A stretch of 64,000 bases of DNA, from NCBI GenBank assembly GCA_015499995.1, contig JADNRV010000020.1:310001-374000 (forward strand). Reading direction: 5' to 3'. Both the position numbers and the translations under genes were made by a program. Positions within the stretch are counted from its first letter, which is position 1; each line of letters opens with the position of its first letter. Below, piece by piece: positions 37,675 to 49,553 of the stretch. The stretch is from Flammula alnicola. Its lineage: Eukaryota > Basidiomycota > Agaricomycetes > Agaricales > Strophariaceae. The notes under the pieces were generated by a model, which was not told where the DNA came from, ran no database searches, and saw nothing but the letters and a program-made list of their open reading frames with translations.

Positions 37675-39871
37675 ATGGGCAACTCTTCCTCGTCGGGGCG
37701 GGGCCACCATGACGAGACCGTCGACTACGGTTCTCTCATTCCCCAGGGCGTTTACACCGGTCCAAGAGACTGGAATCAAGCCATCGTCTCACAACTAATT
37801 GTTGCCCGCAAACTCGCCCCCTTTTACCGCCCACTGGAAGATTACGAGGAATCATGGGACGATGACCAGATCCTAGCCGCCAGAAAGGAGCTTCCAGATC
37901 CTGACAATGCTGATACGGTCACACGAATAGAGGCTACCGCGACAGCTACAGCCGCACACAAGTCAAAGAAACCAGGTGCACTTAAAGAACCCTCCAAACC
38001 GGAAGCCCAGGTATATAGGGGTGCAGTGGAATGTCCTATCTGTTTCCTGGTCAGTCTACTCCCTCATAGTCTTCGTTTTCTCGGTGCTGACATCATCGTG
38101 CTCTAACAAAGTGTTATCCGCCAAATATCAATCATTCTAGATGCTGCGACCAAGCTATCTGCACCGAATGCTTTGTTCAGATTAAGCGCGCTGAACCAAC
38201 AACTACCCACTTGGTGTCCGAGCCCGCAGCATGCCCATATTGTGTCCAAGACAACTTCGGTGTTGTATATACTCCTCCCCCCTGGCGAGCTGGTCTTGGC
38301 AGCGATGGTTCGGTGCGTACATCTGTATCTCGAATTCATTATTCTCGTTTCACTGACGACATCCTGCTCCAGATTGGACTCTGGTCAGACGCCCAACGAT
38401 CATCGGAGCCGACTGCTCCACCGACTCACAAACGACGTCAGAAGAGCTTTAGCGCTGATAGTCCTGACGTCGTCACTACAGGTGAGTCCGGCATGCTGCT
38501 TACACGGAACCTCGAGATCATGACAGCCATTGCCCAAAGATCAAATTCGGCCTGATTGGGAAGCGAAGCTCGATGCCGTCCGCGCTGCAGTCGCGAGACG
38601 CGCAAACAGAAGGATCATAATGCGACAGGTGGGAGACCGCCTTATCCCGGTAGGTGTGACAAGTGGTCGTGTGCATGCCCTCACTCCAGAAGAAGCGGCT
38701 GCGGCCGGCGCCGATGGGAGTAGAAGAAGTCGTAGACGACAAGGTCCTCAGGGTGGAGGCTTTGAGCAATTCATGAGTATGGGCGGTCAAGATCTGGAAG
38801 AAGTAAGTTATTTATTTCAAAGGATAAGCAAATGCTTTGATGATAACCGTTCGTGTTTGTGTCTAGCTGATGATGATGGAAGCAATGAGGTTGTCTTTGT
38901 TGGATCACGAAGAGCACCAACGAAAGGAAGCAGAGGAGAAGAAGAAGCAGGAGGCTGCAGCTGCCTCTGCCTCTGCTGCAGGTGGAGGCGACGGTGCAGG
39001 TGCAAGTTCAAGTTCAGATATATCGCCAGCAGACACAGTGGCTTCTTCAGAAATACCTGCCCCAGGTCCGGGACCATCTACACTAGAAGCCCGATCGTCC
39101 ATCCCAAGTTCCTCCAATCTATCCTCATCAGTGACCTCAATACCTCGTTCCGTAAGCCCTTCTCCGAAGCACAACAAAGTGGACTCGCAAGAATCTCTCG
39201 GACCAGGCCGGAAGTCCTGGTCACTCTCCCGAAGTCGCACACCCCCACCACCACCTGCCAATCCTGCTCCAAATATTCCAATTAGTGAGGAGAATCAAGC
39301 TGCATGGCGTAGCCGGTCTGCTGGTCCGCCTGCTTTCAGTACTCTCAATGCAGCCTTAACATCGACGTCGACTGCTACTGCGTTTTTGGGGGCTACTTCT
39401 TCGGGCGAGCAGAGACCATCGGGGTCGGCTCCGCCTGAACCGAGTCATGGTGTTACCGCGAACAATGTCGCGGCGTCACGGTCGTTGTCAACAGCTTCAC
39501 AAGAGCCCGCGCCGTTAATTGATTTATCGACGCCGATACCGACGATCACGGTTGTGAATAACGAGACGACCCCGGGTGCTGCTATCAATCCTTTCGAGGA
39601 TCCTTCTTACGAGGATGCTTCTGCTTCTACTGCGACACCTGTTCCTTCCAGTTCTTTACCTCGAGGTCTGGCGGTCAGTGGAGTAGTAGCGCAGGTGCCG
39701 TCTGCCATGTCCTCCATAACCTCGTTGGAGGGTCGGGAATCAGGTGCTGGTGCTTCCTCTTACGGGCATTTGCCATCATCGGATTCAGCGGGGGCAATGG
39801 TGGCAAAGATGGCAGTGAGTCCAAATGGCCAGGCTCCGATATCTGCTTGTTTGCCGGAGATTTTGAGGTGA
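37675..39871 (+). CDS. sip5: Sip5-like RING-domain protein
   Basis: Starts MGNSSSSGRG, a possible N-myristoylation signal. Conserved Sip5 blocks: GVYTGPRDWNQAIVSQLIVARKLAPFYRPL (residues 25-55) and a RING-like zinc domain (VECPICFLCYPPNINHSRCC, then DQAICTECFVQIKR and ACPYCVQDNFGVVY). After introns at about 38050-38111 and 38310-38372 comes PDWEAKLDAVRAAVARRANR. The coiled coil LMMMEAMRLSLLDHEEHQRK follows another intron (about 38802-38866). The remaining 320 residues are Ser/Pro/Ala-rich and disordered. In yeast Sip5 links Snf1 kinase and the Reg1/Glc7 phosphatase (family knowledge); the function here is inferred. Confidence 0.82.
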
Positions 39872-42077
39872 GGGCTTGTTGCGGATCTATTCACCTCTTT
39901 TTTTTTTTTTTTTTTTTTTTTCTGTGGTATTTCTTACCCGTTTATTTCCTACTTGTTTTTCTCTTTGATTTCCTTTACTCGAGGCGTTGAAGGGAAGCTG
40001 ATTAACATACACTTTTACTACACAAACCACGCATTTAGATAAAGCAATGACGGAAATACATTCGCGTCTGAGCCACAACGTTAAAGTCCGCCCAATTGCG
40101 TCCTCTAAACTTTCAGGTATCCCACATTACCATTCCGATCATTAACGACACCTATTCTGCATACTACATTTGCTACTCTTCACGTTCTAGGGCATACGCT
40201 GTTTGACCGAGCGACTTCCCTAACGATCCACGATCATACGATCCAACGAACTCATCTTATCCCATCCTACTTCACTCCTTGAATTTACATACCACTACTC
40301 ATTGTTGCTGTAGCCTACGTTATCTATGTAGACCTGTTTTCGTCGACGCTTTATCATTTATGCCATTTCCCGATATTCAGTGAGCGTTCATGCATCTCAT
40401 TCATCCTTCCATTTATCACTTAATGCTAGATTAACTGGGTTCATTCTGATTTTATTCTAAGCATATATTATGTGCTCGTGAGTATGTATACTCTACGGTA
40501 TGACGAGCGCCCGGCATGTAATACTTTGTTCTTGACCTCAGCTCGCGTATGAACCTTTTCTTTGCTTTTTGGGAACATCACCTATCGCCTTGTTATTCTT
40601 GTTTTACATAACTAATCGAACCTTCGAGGGACCCTCCCGACTCAGCAAGGCCTTGGATCACCGACGTTTCAGTTATTCAAGAATAAAGTCCCTCCCTCGC
40701 GTTCTTTCTATAGAAGTATGTTTTTTTCTCGACTCGCAACTAAGTTCCTCGGGATATCTGAAGCTGCGCGCGTTTATAATTTAAATCCAAGTTCTCCGTG
40801 GCAGCTTCACCCTCCTTCAGTTCATGCTTATTTTTGAACGGTATACATAATTCTGTTTGTTCAAGTTCCTTGTTTTCTTCCTCCTTACACGGAAACCAGT
40901 GCCCACGCAGGCTGCTTTCAACGGGTACGTACTAGTTGTCAACTATATAAGCACGATACATGACGTGCAGATGAGCGACTTCTACTTATATTTGTCAATT
41001 CCAAGAGAACTGGAAGCGTATATACGCATCCATTTTAAATGACGCCCATGCAGTTACATGCTATATTCTTGGTTATGTGACTTGGAACCCTGCGCCGTAC
41101 ATAGGCGAGAGGCTGCGAGCCACCCAGAAACCGACGCTTCTCATACGCATGCATATAAGCGGCGGAACGTATACAAATCCCTTGAATTCCAATGCCTCGA
41201 GTTGGGAAAAGCCTTTAGGACAATGAATTAAAATGGTATCATAGGACCGATTCGACAAACCTTACGAAAATGCCCTGTGAACTCTTGGTGGTTCGTAAGA
41301 TAGATTCCGGACGTGCTGGATCCCAAAGTAGAATATCGACCCGCAAACACCAAATAGAAAACATACTAGAATAAAAGGGGAAAAGGAATGGAATGCCTTG
41401 GGGTTCACAAATGACAGAAGAAGATGCGACGACGGTGATGAGGGACACCGGATGGTGGGTAGCCGCATATCCACGACCCATCTAAGTTCGCCGTGTTCGA
41501 AAGCAGCGCACAATATGAGCACCCGTCGGGCTCTCCGCCTTGTCATCCTGAAACGCATTCTGTCTTTCGTGTGCGACCTGCAAACAGAATGCGGGGACAT
41601 CTCCGCCGAGTTGCGTACATACTGTCCCATCCGTGTACTGCGTCCGAAGAGTAACGCGGGAGAAGCTCATCGACATATGTCCAGTTTCGGATCCTTGTCC
41701 GTGCACAAATAGTTCGACCATACAGATGTTAGAACAGATGAACAGATGCATAAAACTGCATGATGTCAATTGTCCAAGCTTGACGGCTGGAGCTGATGAT
41801 GAGATGGTGATGTTTTGCGTGGATCATACAATATTTTGGTGGTGTTGGCGTAGATGTTATAAAAGAAAATAATGCAAAATAGGGTGAGACTGAAGGATGT
41901 ATTGATACAAAAAATGGCATGGGTCGGTGGGCTTGTCGATAACGAAAAGGATGCACGGCCGTGACATGCGGCGGGACGGCCACGGCCACTGGGAAAAAGC
42001 ACATAGATTAGATTACGATTGTCACACTCATACGTGCCGATGAGAGGACCAGTTTTGTTTTTGTGGCGCATACATAT
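39872..42077. other. 2.2-kb region without a recognisable gene
   Basis: The 3' flanks of sip5 and cbp4 point into this stretch. It begins with a 24-T run (39898-39921). Both strands have only short frames with no known domain; the longest, 41262-41630 minus, contains a hydrophobic run but no recognisable homology. Long untranslated regions or a non-coding transcript are possible. Confidence 0.4.
39898..39921 (+). repeat. 24-nt poly-T tract
   Basis: Uninterrupted run of 24 T, 27 bp after the sip5 stop codon. It could be a nucleosome-free tract or the scar of a reverse-transcribed insertion on the other strand; no flanking duplication is evident. Confidence 0.85.
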
Positions 42078-43360
42078 TTATTTCTTGCTGAAAGGAGGCT
42101 CAGCCCAGATGGGCTTTACGGTCTCTGGCGACTCCTCGGCGACAATCTGCAAAAATAAGAGGCGATTGTTATTAGTACTTCTTGACCAAAATAACCAAGA
42201 TGAAGAAACGGGAGAATGAAGAGAAGAAAAACAGAGATCTAATCAAGTCCAAATCTCCATAATCTTAAATGCAGCAAAGATATCCTCACCTGCGCGTCCA
42301 CTTGCTTCTTCATCTCCGCTTCTCGGGCTAAGCGGGTGGCCCGGGCAGCATCGACTTTGCGCCTCAAATCGGGGGCCATCTCCTATTGAGCAGAAAAGCA
42401 AAAGCGAGGTGAATTAGTTCTGTAGGATCCGATGATGCATGGATGAAGATGTAAGCGAGTATGTGGGCTATTTATATCCACATCGCAAAGGTTTAACCAG
42501 CGATTGGAGACGAGTGTGTCTGATGACGATATGTATAGATAAAGAAAGAGAAGCGTGACATGACCACCAGTCACTACGCTGTATGGTCCATGTATAGGTA
42601 TACGCATTGTTGCGAAGCAGTGCAATAAGAGAAGCAGAGAAGCAAGAAAAAATAGGTATTCGGGAGAAGCTTGATGACGACCTGTCAATGGAAGGTCGCA
42701 TTACAGAGCACAAGAAGAAAGAGAATGAATCCGCAGTTGCGACCATGCGGGGATCGTCGATGCTTCCGAGTGCATAGCGCGCCATGCACACACGCATAGG
42801 CCGAAGTGTACGGTGCAAAGGAAATACCAAAGGCAATATGGAGGAAAGAAAGAAAAAGGCTATGCGGACGGCAGGCAGCAGGGACGAAAAGAACAAGAAG
42901 AGAGAAAAAAGGACGGGCCTCGCCCCAGAGGAGTAGAATTTAGGGTAGACGGCGAACCCTGGAGAAGAAAGGAAGAGATTGAGACTGTGGAATCGACACT
43001 TACATTGTAAAGCTGTGCTTCGCTGGGTGTTGTGGCTGAATAGGAGGGCAAGTTAGCAAGTTACTAGAAGTGAAGTGAAGCATTAAATGAAGTAAATGAC
43101 GGAGCGCGAAAGGTAAAACCGAGAGCCACAAGACTTCAATTAAAAACTAGAACGAAAGGCTACGCTAGGTAGCTTCGACTAGCGTACGCAAAAGCGTATT
43201 CGGGCTCGCATTAAACACTAAAATCCGCAAACGACGAACCTTTCATAAGCCCATAACCTATGCCTACCACTAGACGCGCGAAGGCCAAGGCGATGCACAC
43301 GCACACGTATGCATACACAACACCGGGGCAAATGGTAAGCCAGGATGCAGGTGATTGCAT
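42078..43360 (-). CDS. cbp4: Cbp4-like complex III assembly factor (small, five exons)
   Basis: Five exons (43360-43324, 43269-43240, 43035-43004, 42382-42290, 42146-42078) total 261 nt, 86 residues. The N-terminus is a single membrane span (LTICPVVGIGYGLMK), followed by ATTPSEAQLYNEMAPDLRRK, a basic helix with VDAARATRLAREAEMKKQVD, and PIWAEPPFSKK. The TTPS-E-LY--M-PDLRRKVD pattern matches fungal Cbp4, an inner-membrane protein needed for cytochrome b maturation (family knowledge). The identification rests on this pattern alone, and the first exon is the weakest part; an ATG at 43369 would add three residues. Introns are unusually large for the window (621 nt between exons 3 and 4). Confidence 0.6.
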
Positions 43361-44747
43361 ATGCACCATACGCAAGCCCCCGTCAGCCGGAGGGAAGGAC
43401 ATCGCATCATCAGATGCAGGTCGCGTAGTGCATGACGCCGCGAAAATCGAATCGATCGGTGGTTGAGAAAGCATCCACGATGCAAAGGACGTGTACAATT
43501 TTTTTGCACATTTCGCAAGCGTCGCGCGCATGTCGGACGATGGGCCGGACAATCGAATCGAATCGAAGGCGGTATGGCATGGTAAGGTAGCGAACCATTC
43601 ATTCATCGTCACATACACATCCATGAGTAAGCCGGGTTCCACAGCCAGTCGGTTGGTGTGCGTTGCGGGTTTCGCGAACGCCAAGGGGTGCGTAGAAGCG
43701 GGGTAGTTCCGGTAAGACGAGCGAATAGCGTTGATATATATCAGCAACGAGGACGTCGAGAAGAAAGCGTGCAATGTATGTTGTGTGATACACCAAAAGT
43801 TCGAAGTCGCGAAGCCGAAGCCATGGAGTACCGACCGAGTTCGCGGCGAGACCGGGAGAAATTTCGGTGAACGCATGTATGTAGATAGCGAAAGCAGGAG
43901 AGAAAGAAAAGAAAGAAAGATCATATATGAGACATGAGGTTGTTCTGAGAGACGCGATTGGTAAGTTGGAAAAACATACGAGCTGCCGAGTATACCCCAA
44001 ATCTAGCCCAAGGAAAGCTCGTCATTTCCAGATAGAACCGGGTTACGAGAGAGGGGGGAAATGCAAGTTGTATGTAGGCCGGAGGAAGATTGGGACCGTC
44101 GTTTGTCGTTAGTAGACAATATGGAAGTCGCTAAGACAGCACAAGTCGCGCCGGAGCAACGCCTTCGCGACGCGTAACAGACCCCGTCACAGTCACGAAC
44201 ACGGAAGAATATCGGACGAGCTTTCAAGCGCTTTCAAGACGTATCTTCCTAAAATTCAGTTTCTCGGAAAACAAATGGAATAATCAGAAGACACAGATGC
44301 AACTAGAAATGTATTGCAGGGCATGGTGCAGCACAAATAATATGTAGAGTACGTGGGTGGTATGACGCGTGACACGAAAGTTGAGGAAAATACAAGATAG
44401 CGATATTGATGCAGAACAGATCCAAGAGGCATGTATGGAAATATATAATATCATGGCAAGCAAGCAACTGCTGGGGTGGATGATGTGCGTTTGTGTGCGG
44501 TGTGTATATTTATGTAGGTAGGCGGGATGAAATGGGATGGGATGGGATGAGGAAAGGCCGTGACTGTGAGACGAGACGAGACGAACGAAAGCATTGGGAG
44601 ATAAATACATAGTCTAGAAAGGGTACTGGTCATGAATGAGGAAAAAGACGAAGGACGAACGAGGAGCAAGACGCACACGAAGATAGCGAGAGATGGAAAC
44701 CCAATATCAAAAAAGAAAGAAAGAAAAGAACCAGGAGAAAGCGCAGG
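43361..44747. other. Purine-rich region upstream of cbp4
   Basis: On the minus strand this is CT-rich, as in long fungal promoters or 5' leaders, and probably serves cbp4. It also holds the 3' flank of the arrestin-like gene. A 237-codon minus frame (43924-43211) overlaps the first two cbp4 exons and has no recognised domain. Confidence 0.4.
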
Positions 44748-47089
44748 CTACGCATCCACCTGTCCAGGCGCCCCAGCGGGAATCATCACCCTCGGTGCGC
44801 CCGCCGAGCGCTTCCTCTTGCCCGAAAACCCCACCAAATCGCTCGACCGCCGACTCTTCACCTCAATCCTCGCCAGCTCCTCTTCCCACTCGCGCATATG
44901 GTCCGACATCTCCGAGTCGCCTCCATGACTGCTGCTTGTGCTCGACACACTGTCCGATGTGCTCGTGCTGCTCCCGCTCGGCAGGGTCTTCACGCGCGAC
45001 GGCGGAGGGACGACGCCGTTCGAGTGCACCGTCGACCAGAAGCTCGTGCTGTTCTTCACGCCGCTGACCAGACTCGCTCCAGATCCTGCTCCGCCGACAT
45101 TGCGCTCGCGCTGCTTCGAAGACGAAGAGACGGAATGGCTCGTATCGGGACGCCCCGTGCGCATGACCACCAGCTCCGAGCGTCTTTTCCCATTACCATT
45201 TGAACCCACACCCACACCACCCCCACCGCTAGAAGCACCAATACTGCCGCCCACACTCGTCGTCTGGGATGCTTCTCCTTCTGCACCACGTGGGCGCCCG
45301 TATGCACCCCCGGCAAAGTTAACAGGCCTATCACGCGGCCCGGCGCTCGTGTGCGGGCGCCGGCTGGTGCTCGACTTGCTTCTGCTATACGAAGACGGCG
45401 ACTGCGCACTTGTCGAAGCCAGGTTCGTGATGTTCGTTACACCAGGCGACGGCGGGATCGCCACAGCGTCGGCATCACGCTCGGGCCGCGAGCGCCGTGG
45501 TGATTTGGACTTTGACCGCGTGCGGCCGTCCACCAGCATGGCGTCCTGCATCTCGTTGTATTTGGCGAGTGCGAGCTGGCGCTCGGCTTCATTTGTCGAT
45601 ACAACGAGCAGTTCTTGGTCTGCGAGTTCAACGGTCTCTGTACTCGATGGAGAAGTGACGATGATCTTGGGGAAATACGCGAAGTTCAGTGAGGCGCTGG
45701 ATAGTACATTGCGAAAAATAAATACCTTTACGCGGATGATATATTTTACGGAAACTAGCTCGGAGTTTATGGATTCGCCTATAGCCCACCGACTATGCGA
45801 TTTGGCGGCTGGCCACTGTAGTGTTAGCGTCTTGCTCCAGATGCCCCGTCCATCACGCGAAAAACTGCCGGACGATTCAGCGCCTGCAATGGGATTGACA
45901 ATTACCTTCGCAGCAGGCGCCTGTGAAGAGAGATTCGGAGAATTAGAGTTATTCGGCAATAGTGGCGTAGTACTCGTTTCCGAGGCTAGTGACACGGTTG
46001 AAGGGTAGATAGTGCCAGGCGTGATGGTGGGAACCGAGGAACCGAAAGAGAGCGTCGAAGATGCCGGTTCTGTTTCTGTTTCGTTATACATATGTGTAGG
46101 GGAATAAGAATATGTGGAGTTGGGAAATGATGGTTGCAGTAACGGACTTGGGGATGGCTTCGTGAGAGATGATGAGGAAGGATTTAGTTGCAGTGTTACC
46201 GGGGTGTGAGATGAATTCGAAGAGGTGCTGGCTGAAGGGGTTGGAGGTTGCGTAATATCGTGAAGGATGATGCGGCGTTCGACTATGACGCTAGCACTGC
46301 GTATTGATACACCGGGGTCTAATGGTTGAAGGTGGATGGGGATGGAAACGAGGTCAAGAGGACCGACAGGGACTTTTGGTGAATTAATGGTGTATCGTAT
46401 TCGGGGCGCGCGAGGTTTGTTGATTTCTTGATCGAGCCAGAGGTCGGGCGAGGATATTGAAGGAGGGAGAGGAGGAAGGTCGTATCGTACAAGGGGTAGT
46501 TCAAAGTGGCGGACCTGCCGTGAACCGACACCCATGACGGGTGTATGGGTAAGGACTGGGAAAATGTTAACGAGAAGGTATATGGTAGGAATTAGACGGC
46601 ACATACCGGCCTCAACGCGCCACATACACCGGTAATCTACAAAGACTGCAGTGCTGAAACCGGCCACCCTGGCAGGTATTGATATCCGAAAGGGAAACTC
46701 GAGATTTGAGATGGATTCATAGTCGACGCCGTCTGGTTTTGACCAGAGGACTTGGGTGTAGTCGACGAGGATATTTGATTGGAGGGCGTTGACGCGACCT
46801 ATTCGCGACTCGTAGCAGCGGACAGAAATGGTGATCGACTTTGCTAGCAGCCCCTTTTGATCTGCATCGAGTTTTGTGCGTACAACTAGTGGAGAAATGA
46901 GTTAGTGACTAGTAGAATATATTGGAGCAGAGACACGACATACCTCCCTCTACGCGAATGGGGGTCAAGCCGAGGTAGCCTGTATATGGAAAGTATCGCA
47001 GACCCTGGTTGCCTGTGGACGGTGAGCAGAGGGAAAGGTCAAGAAAGCTTGGACAGACCTTTTGTGGAGGAGAGAATGAGATGGACCAT
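44748..47089 (-). CDS. Arrestin-like protein with long disordered tail
   Basis: Start ATG at 47089 (MVHLILSSTKGNQGLRYFPY). Short introns follow at about 47056, 46942 and 46608-46557. Residues 1-110 resemble the arrestin N-domain (GLTPIRVEG, KSITISVRCYESRIG, EFPFRISIPARVAGFSTAVF, YRCMWRVEAVL). Residues 120-360 look like the C-domain, with beta strands such as LDLVSIPIHLQPLDPGVSIR, ASVIVERRIIL and VKYIIRVKVFIF, and a Ser/Pro insert. The last 300 residues are Ser/Gly-rich and disordered, ending in a short helix (MREWEEELARIEVK). Fungal arrestin-like proteins are adaptors for ubiquitin ligases or pH/nutrient signalling. No PPxY motif is visible, so its partner is unclear. Confidence 0.65.
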
Positions 47090-47331
47090 TGTCTGGCGGG
47101 GAGGAGGGAGAGGAAAGAGAGAGGATGAATCTTGTGGCCATCTGAATAAAAAGCCTTGGACGTCAGAAGCACTCGAGATCTGTCGACGCTAGCTTCTTTG
47201 CATCGTTACTTCTTCCTGGGAATAACTCATATCCTCCATTTTCGGTTTTCTATTTTCAGTTTATCCCCGGTCACACTGTCACATCCCCATTCCTCGTCGT
47301 CGCCAGCGCTCCTCTCTCTCCATCCGCCACG
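47090..47331. promoter_or_regulatory. Divergent arrestin-like / SLC35F6-like promoter
   Basis: 242 bp between the two start codons, CT-rich toward the transporter gene. No specific site recognised. Confidence 0.4.
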
Positions 47332-49553
47332 ATGCCTTCCTCTCTCTATGTACCCTTCCTCCTGGCGGGGATGCTCCTCACCGTATGTCTCCTTCGTATT
47401 TCTCTATTTCAATTCTAATCAACTTTGCAGGGGTCAAGTAACTCTCTCTGGTCCAAATGGCAGGCAAGTCCTTTCTGAGACCCATGTTCGCCTTATCGCC
47501 AACCTTCTTCTAGGATATGCAATGTGTCGAGAACTGCAATGACCCCTGGAACAGAAACCATGTCCTCTACGAGCAGCCAGTCTGGCAGACTTTGCAGATG
47601 TTCGGTACGTACCACGCCTCATCTCTTTTGCCCGATTTCTGATAACCCACCGTACTAGTCGGAGAAATGCTCTGTCAGTCACATCTTAACAGATTCTCCC
47701 TCCGCCTAACTCTAACCATGTGCTTGTTTGTCTTCTTTCCTCAGGTTTTTTGCCAATTATATACACGTGGCTCAGGACAAGACGCCAATCACCTTCGGTC
47801 CAACTCCAGGCGGATTCCGATGAAGTAACTCCCAATAAGCTCGCTCCTCAACCTCTTGAAGGCTGGCACATTCTCCTCCTATGGATCCCAGCAGCTTGTG
47901 ATCTCACGGGCACCACGGTTAGTTTCAATCATCATCTAGATCTCACGGTCAGCTTCCGTCTCCGTCCCGAGCTGATATGTCCAATTACACCATTTAGTTA
48001 ATGAACGTTGGCCTCCTCTACACACCCGTCTCCATTTATCAAATGACCCGCGGCGCACTCGTCTTGTTTGTGGGTGTATTTAGCGTCATATTTCTCCGGC
48101 GCCGCCTCTGGCTCTATCAGTATGAAAACGCTTCGATTCTTCTTCTAAAAATACGCTTACATCTCTTGTTCTCTAGATGGGTCTCCCTTATTATCGTCAT
48201 GTCAGGCGTGGCCTTGGTGGGCTACAGTGGCTCGCTCATTAAGGACGCCATCAAACAGTCTGTCGTCCATAACCTAGGCCGCGCACTGGGCCTTCATCAT
48301 GACCCCCACACTTTGGCTACCGAAGAACCAGAAGTCACCAAAGTTCTTGTCGGTAAGTTCCTCCAGCCGACATCTTGATGTAAACCCCATTATCTAACCC
48401 CTCTCAAGGTATCTTCTTCATCCTGTTTGCGCAAGTGTTGTAAGTGTACATCTTTTTATCTCTGACACATGTCCGAGTCTTCCGGTCATGATATGCCTCT
48501 CATGCAAATCATATTATAGCACCGCCACGCAATTTGTTGTTGAAGGTTCGATTCTCTTATCCTTGCCGTCTCAAAGACTCGCACGCTGATGTGTTTGCAT
48601 ATGCAGAAAAGATCATGGGTGCGTAACCTACATGATATCGCCCGCCTCGCGTTTTCATTTGGCTTAACGTATTATCAGGCCGATATTCCGTGTCCCCCCT
48701 TGTCGCCGTCGGTTATGAAGGTCTTTTTGGTACCATCTCGATTCTCATGATTGTTCCAATCCTGTCGATACCTTCCGTCTCTGCATTGTCACCCTTCTTT
48801 GACCTTCCCCGCGGCTGGTATCAAATGATCAACACGCCAACGGTGCTGTACTCTGGGCTTGCGATCTGTGTCAGCATCTCTCTATTCAATTTTTTCGGCT
48901 TGAGCGTCACCCGGCACGTCAGCGCCACGGCTCGGTCCCTCACCGACACATGCAGGACGCTTTCCATCTGGATTATTAGTCTTGGCTTGGGGTGGGAGAA
49001 ATTGGTATTTCCCATCTCCCTCCTCCAGGTCCTCGGGTTTTCGCTGCTCGTGTAAGTCCCAATCCAACCCCCACCCCACCCGCCTATCCGTTCAGGGACC
49101 TTTTTCGCTCTCATCAACTCGTGCTGACGCCCTCTTTTGTGTTGTTTGTTTTCTTTTTCCTCGCGGCTGCCCAAATGTTCAGTTATGGCACGGTGAATAA
49201 TTACCTCATTTCGTTCCTTGCAATGATTGACGTTTACGCATGTTGTGCTCTCATCCTTCCTCTTTCTTTTTTTTTTCCTGACGCGAATTCTCCGCGACCC
49301 CAAATCGCTTTTTATGTTTTGACAGTTCCTCTTTAACAACCTGGTCAAGCCGCTTCCCTGTCTGCCCGGCCCTCGCCCTGCGGCTGCGCTGGTAGCGCGG
49401 GAGGAGGACGAAGAGGAACGCGAAGGTCTGTTGACAACAACGGACGAGACAGCGGCCCTGCCCGCCGATCTGGGACAGAGTGGCTTCGATGTCGTGCCAG
49501 AGGGACAGCACGCGCTTGCGGGTGGTAATGCCAAGAGCACGCACGCTGACTGA
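47332..49553 (+). CDS. SLC35F6-like drug/metabolite-type transporter
   Basis: Start MPSSLYVPFLLAGMLLTGSSNSLWSKWQ aligns with the N-terminus of animal SLC35F6 (GSINTLSAKW). About ten transmembrane helices follow: FVGEMLCFLPIIYTWL, LLLWIPAACDLTGTTLMNVG, SIYQMTRGALVLFVGVFSVI, WVSLIIVMSGVALVGY, VLVGIFFILFAQVFTATQFV, VAVGYEGLFGTISILMIVPI, LAICVSISLFNFFGLSVTR and ISLLQVLGFSLLVYGTFLFN. The C-tail is acidic. At least eight introns; the one at 47464-47513 begins with GCAAGT (GC-AG). In animals the protein sits in lysosomal or mitochondrial membranes; the substrate is unknown. Stop TGA 49551-49553. The conserved blocks make the family assignment firm. Confidence 0.85.

Noticed and set aside
44938..46008. 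356-codon plus-strand open frame
   Set aside because: Antisense to the arrestin-like gene, whose frame has splice sites and domain similarity; the plus frame mirrors its Ser/Gly-rich codons.
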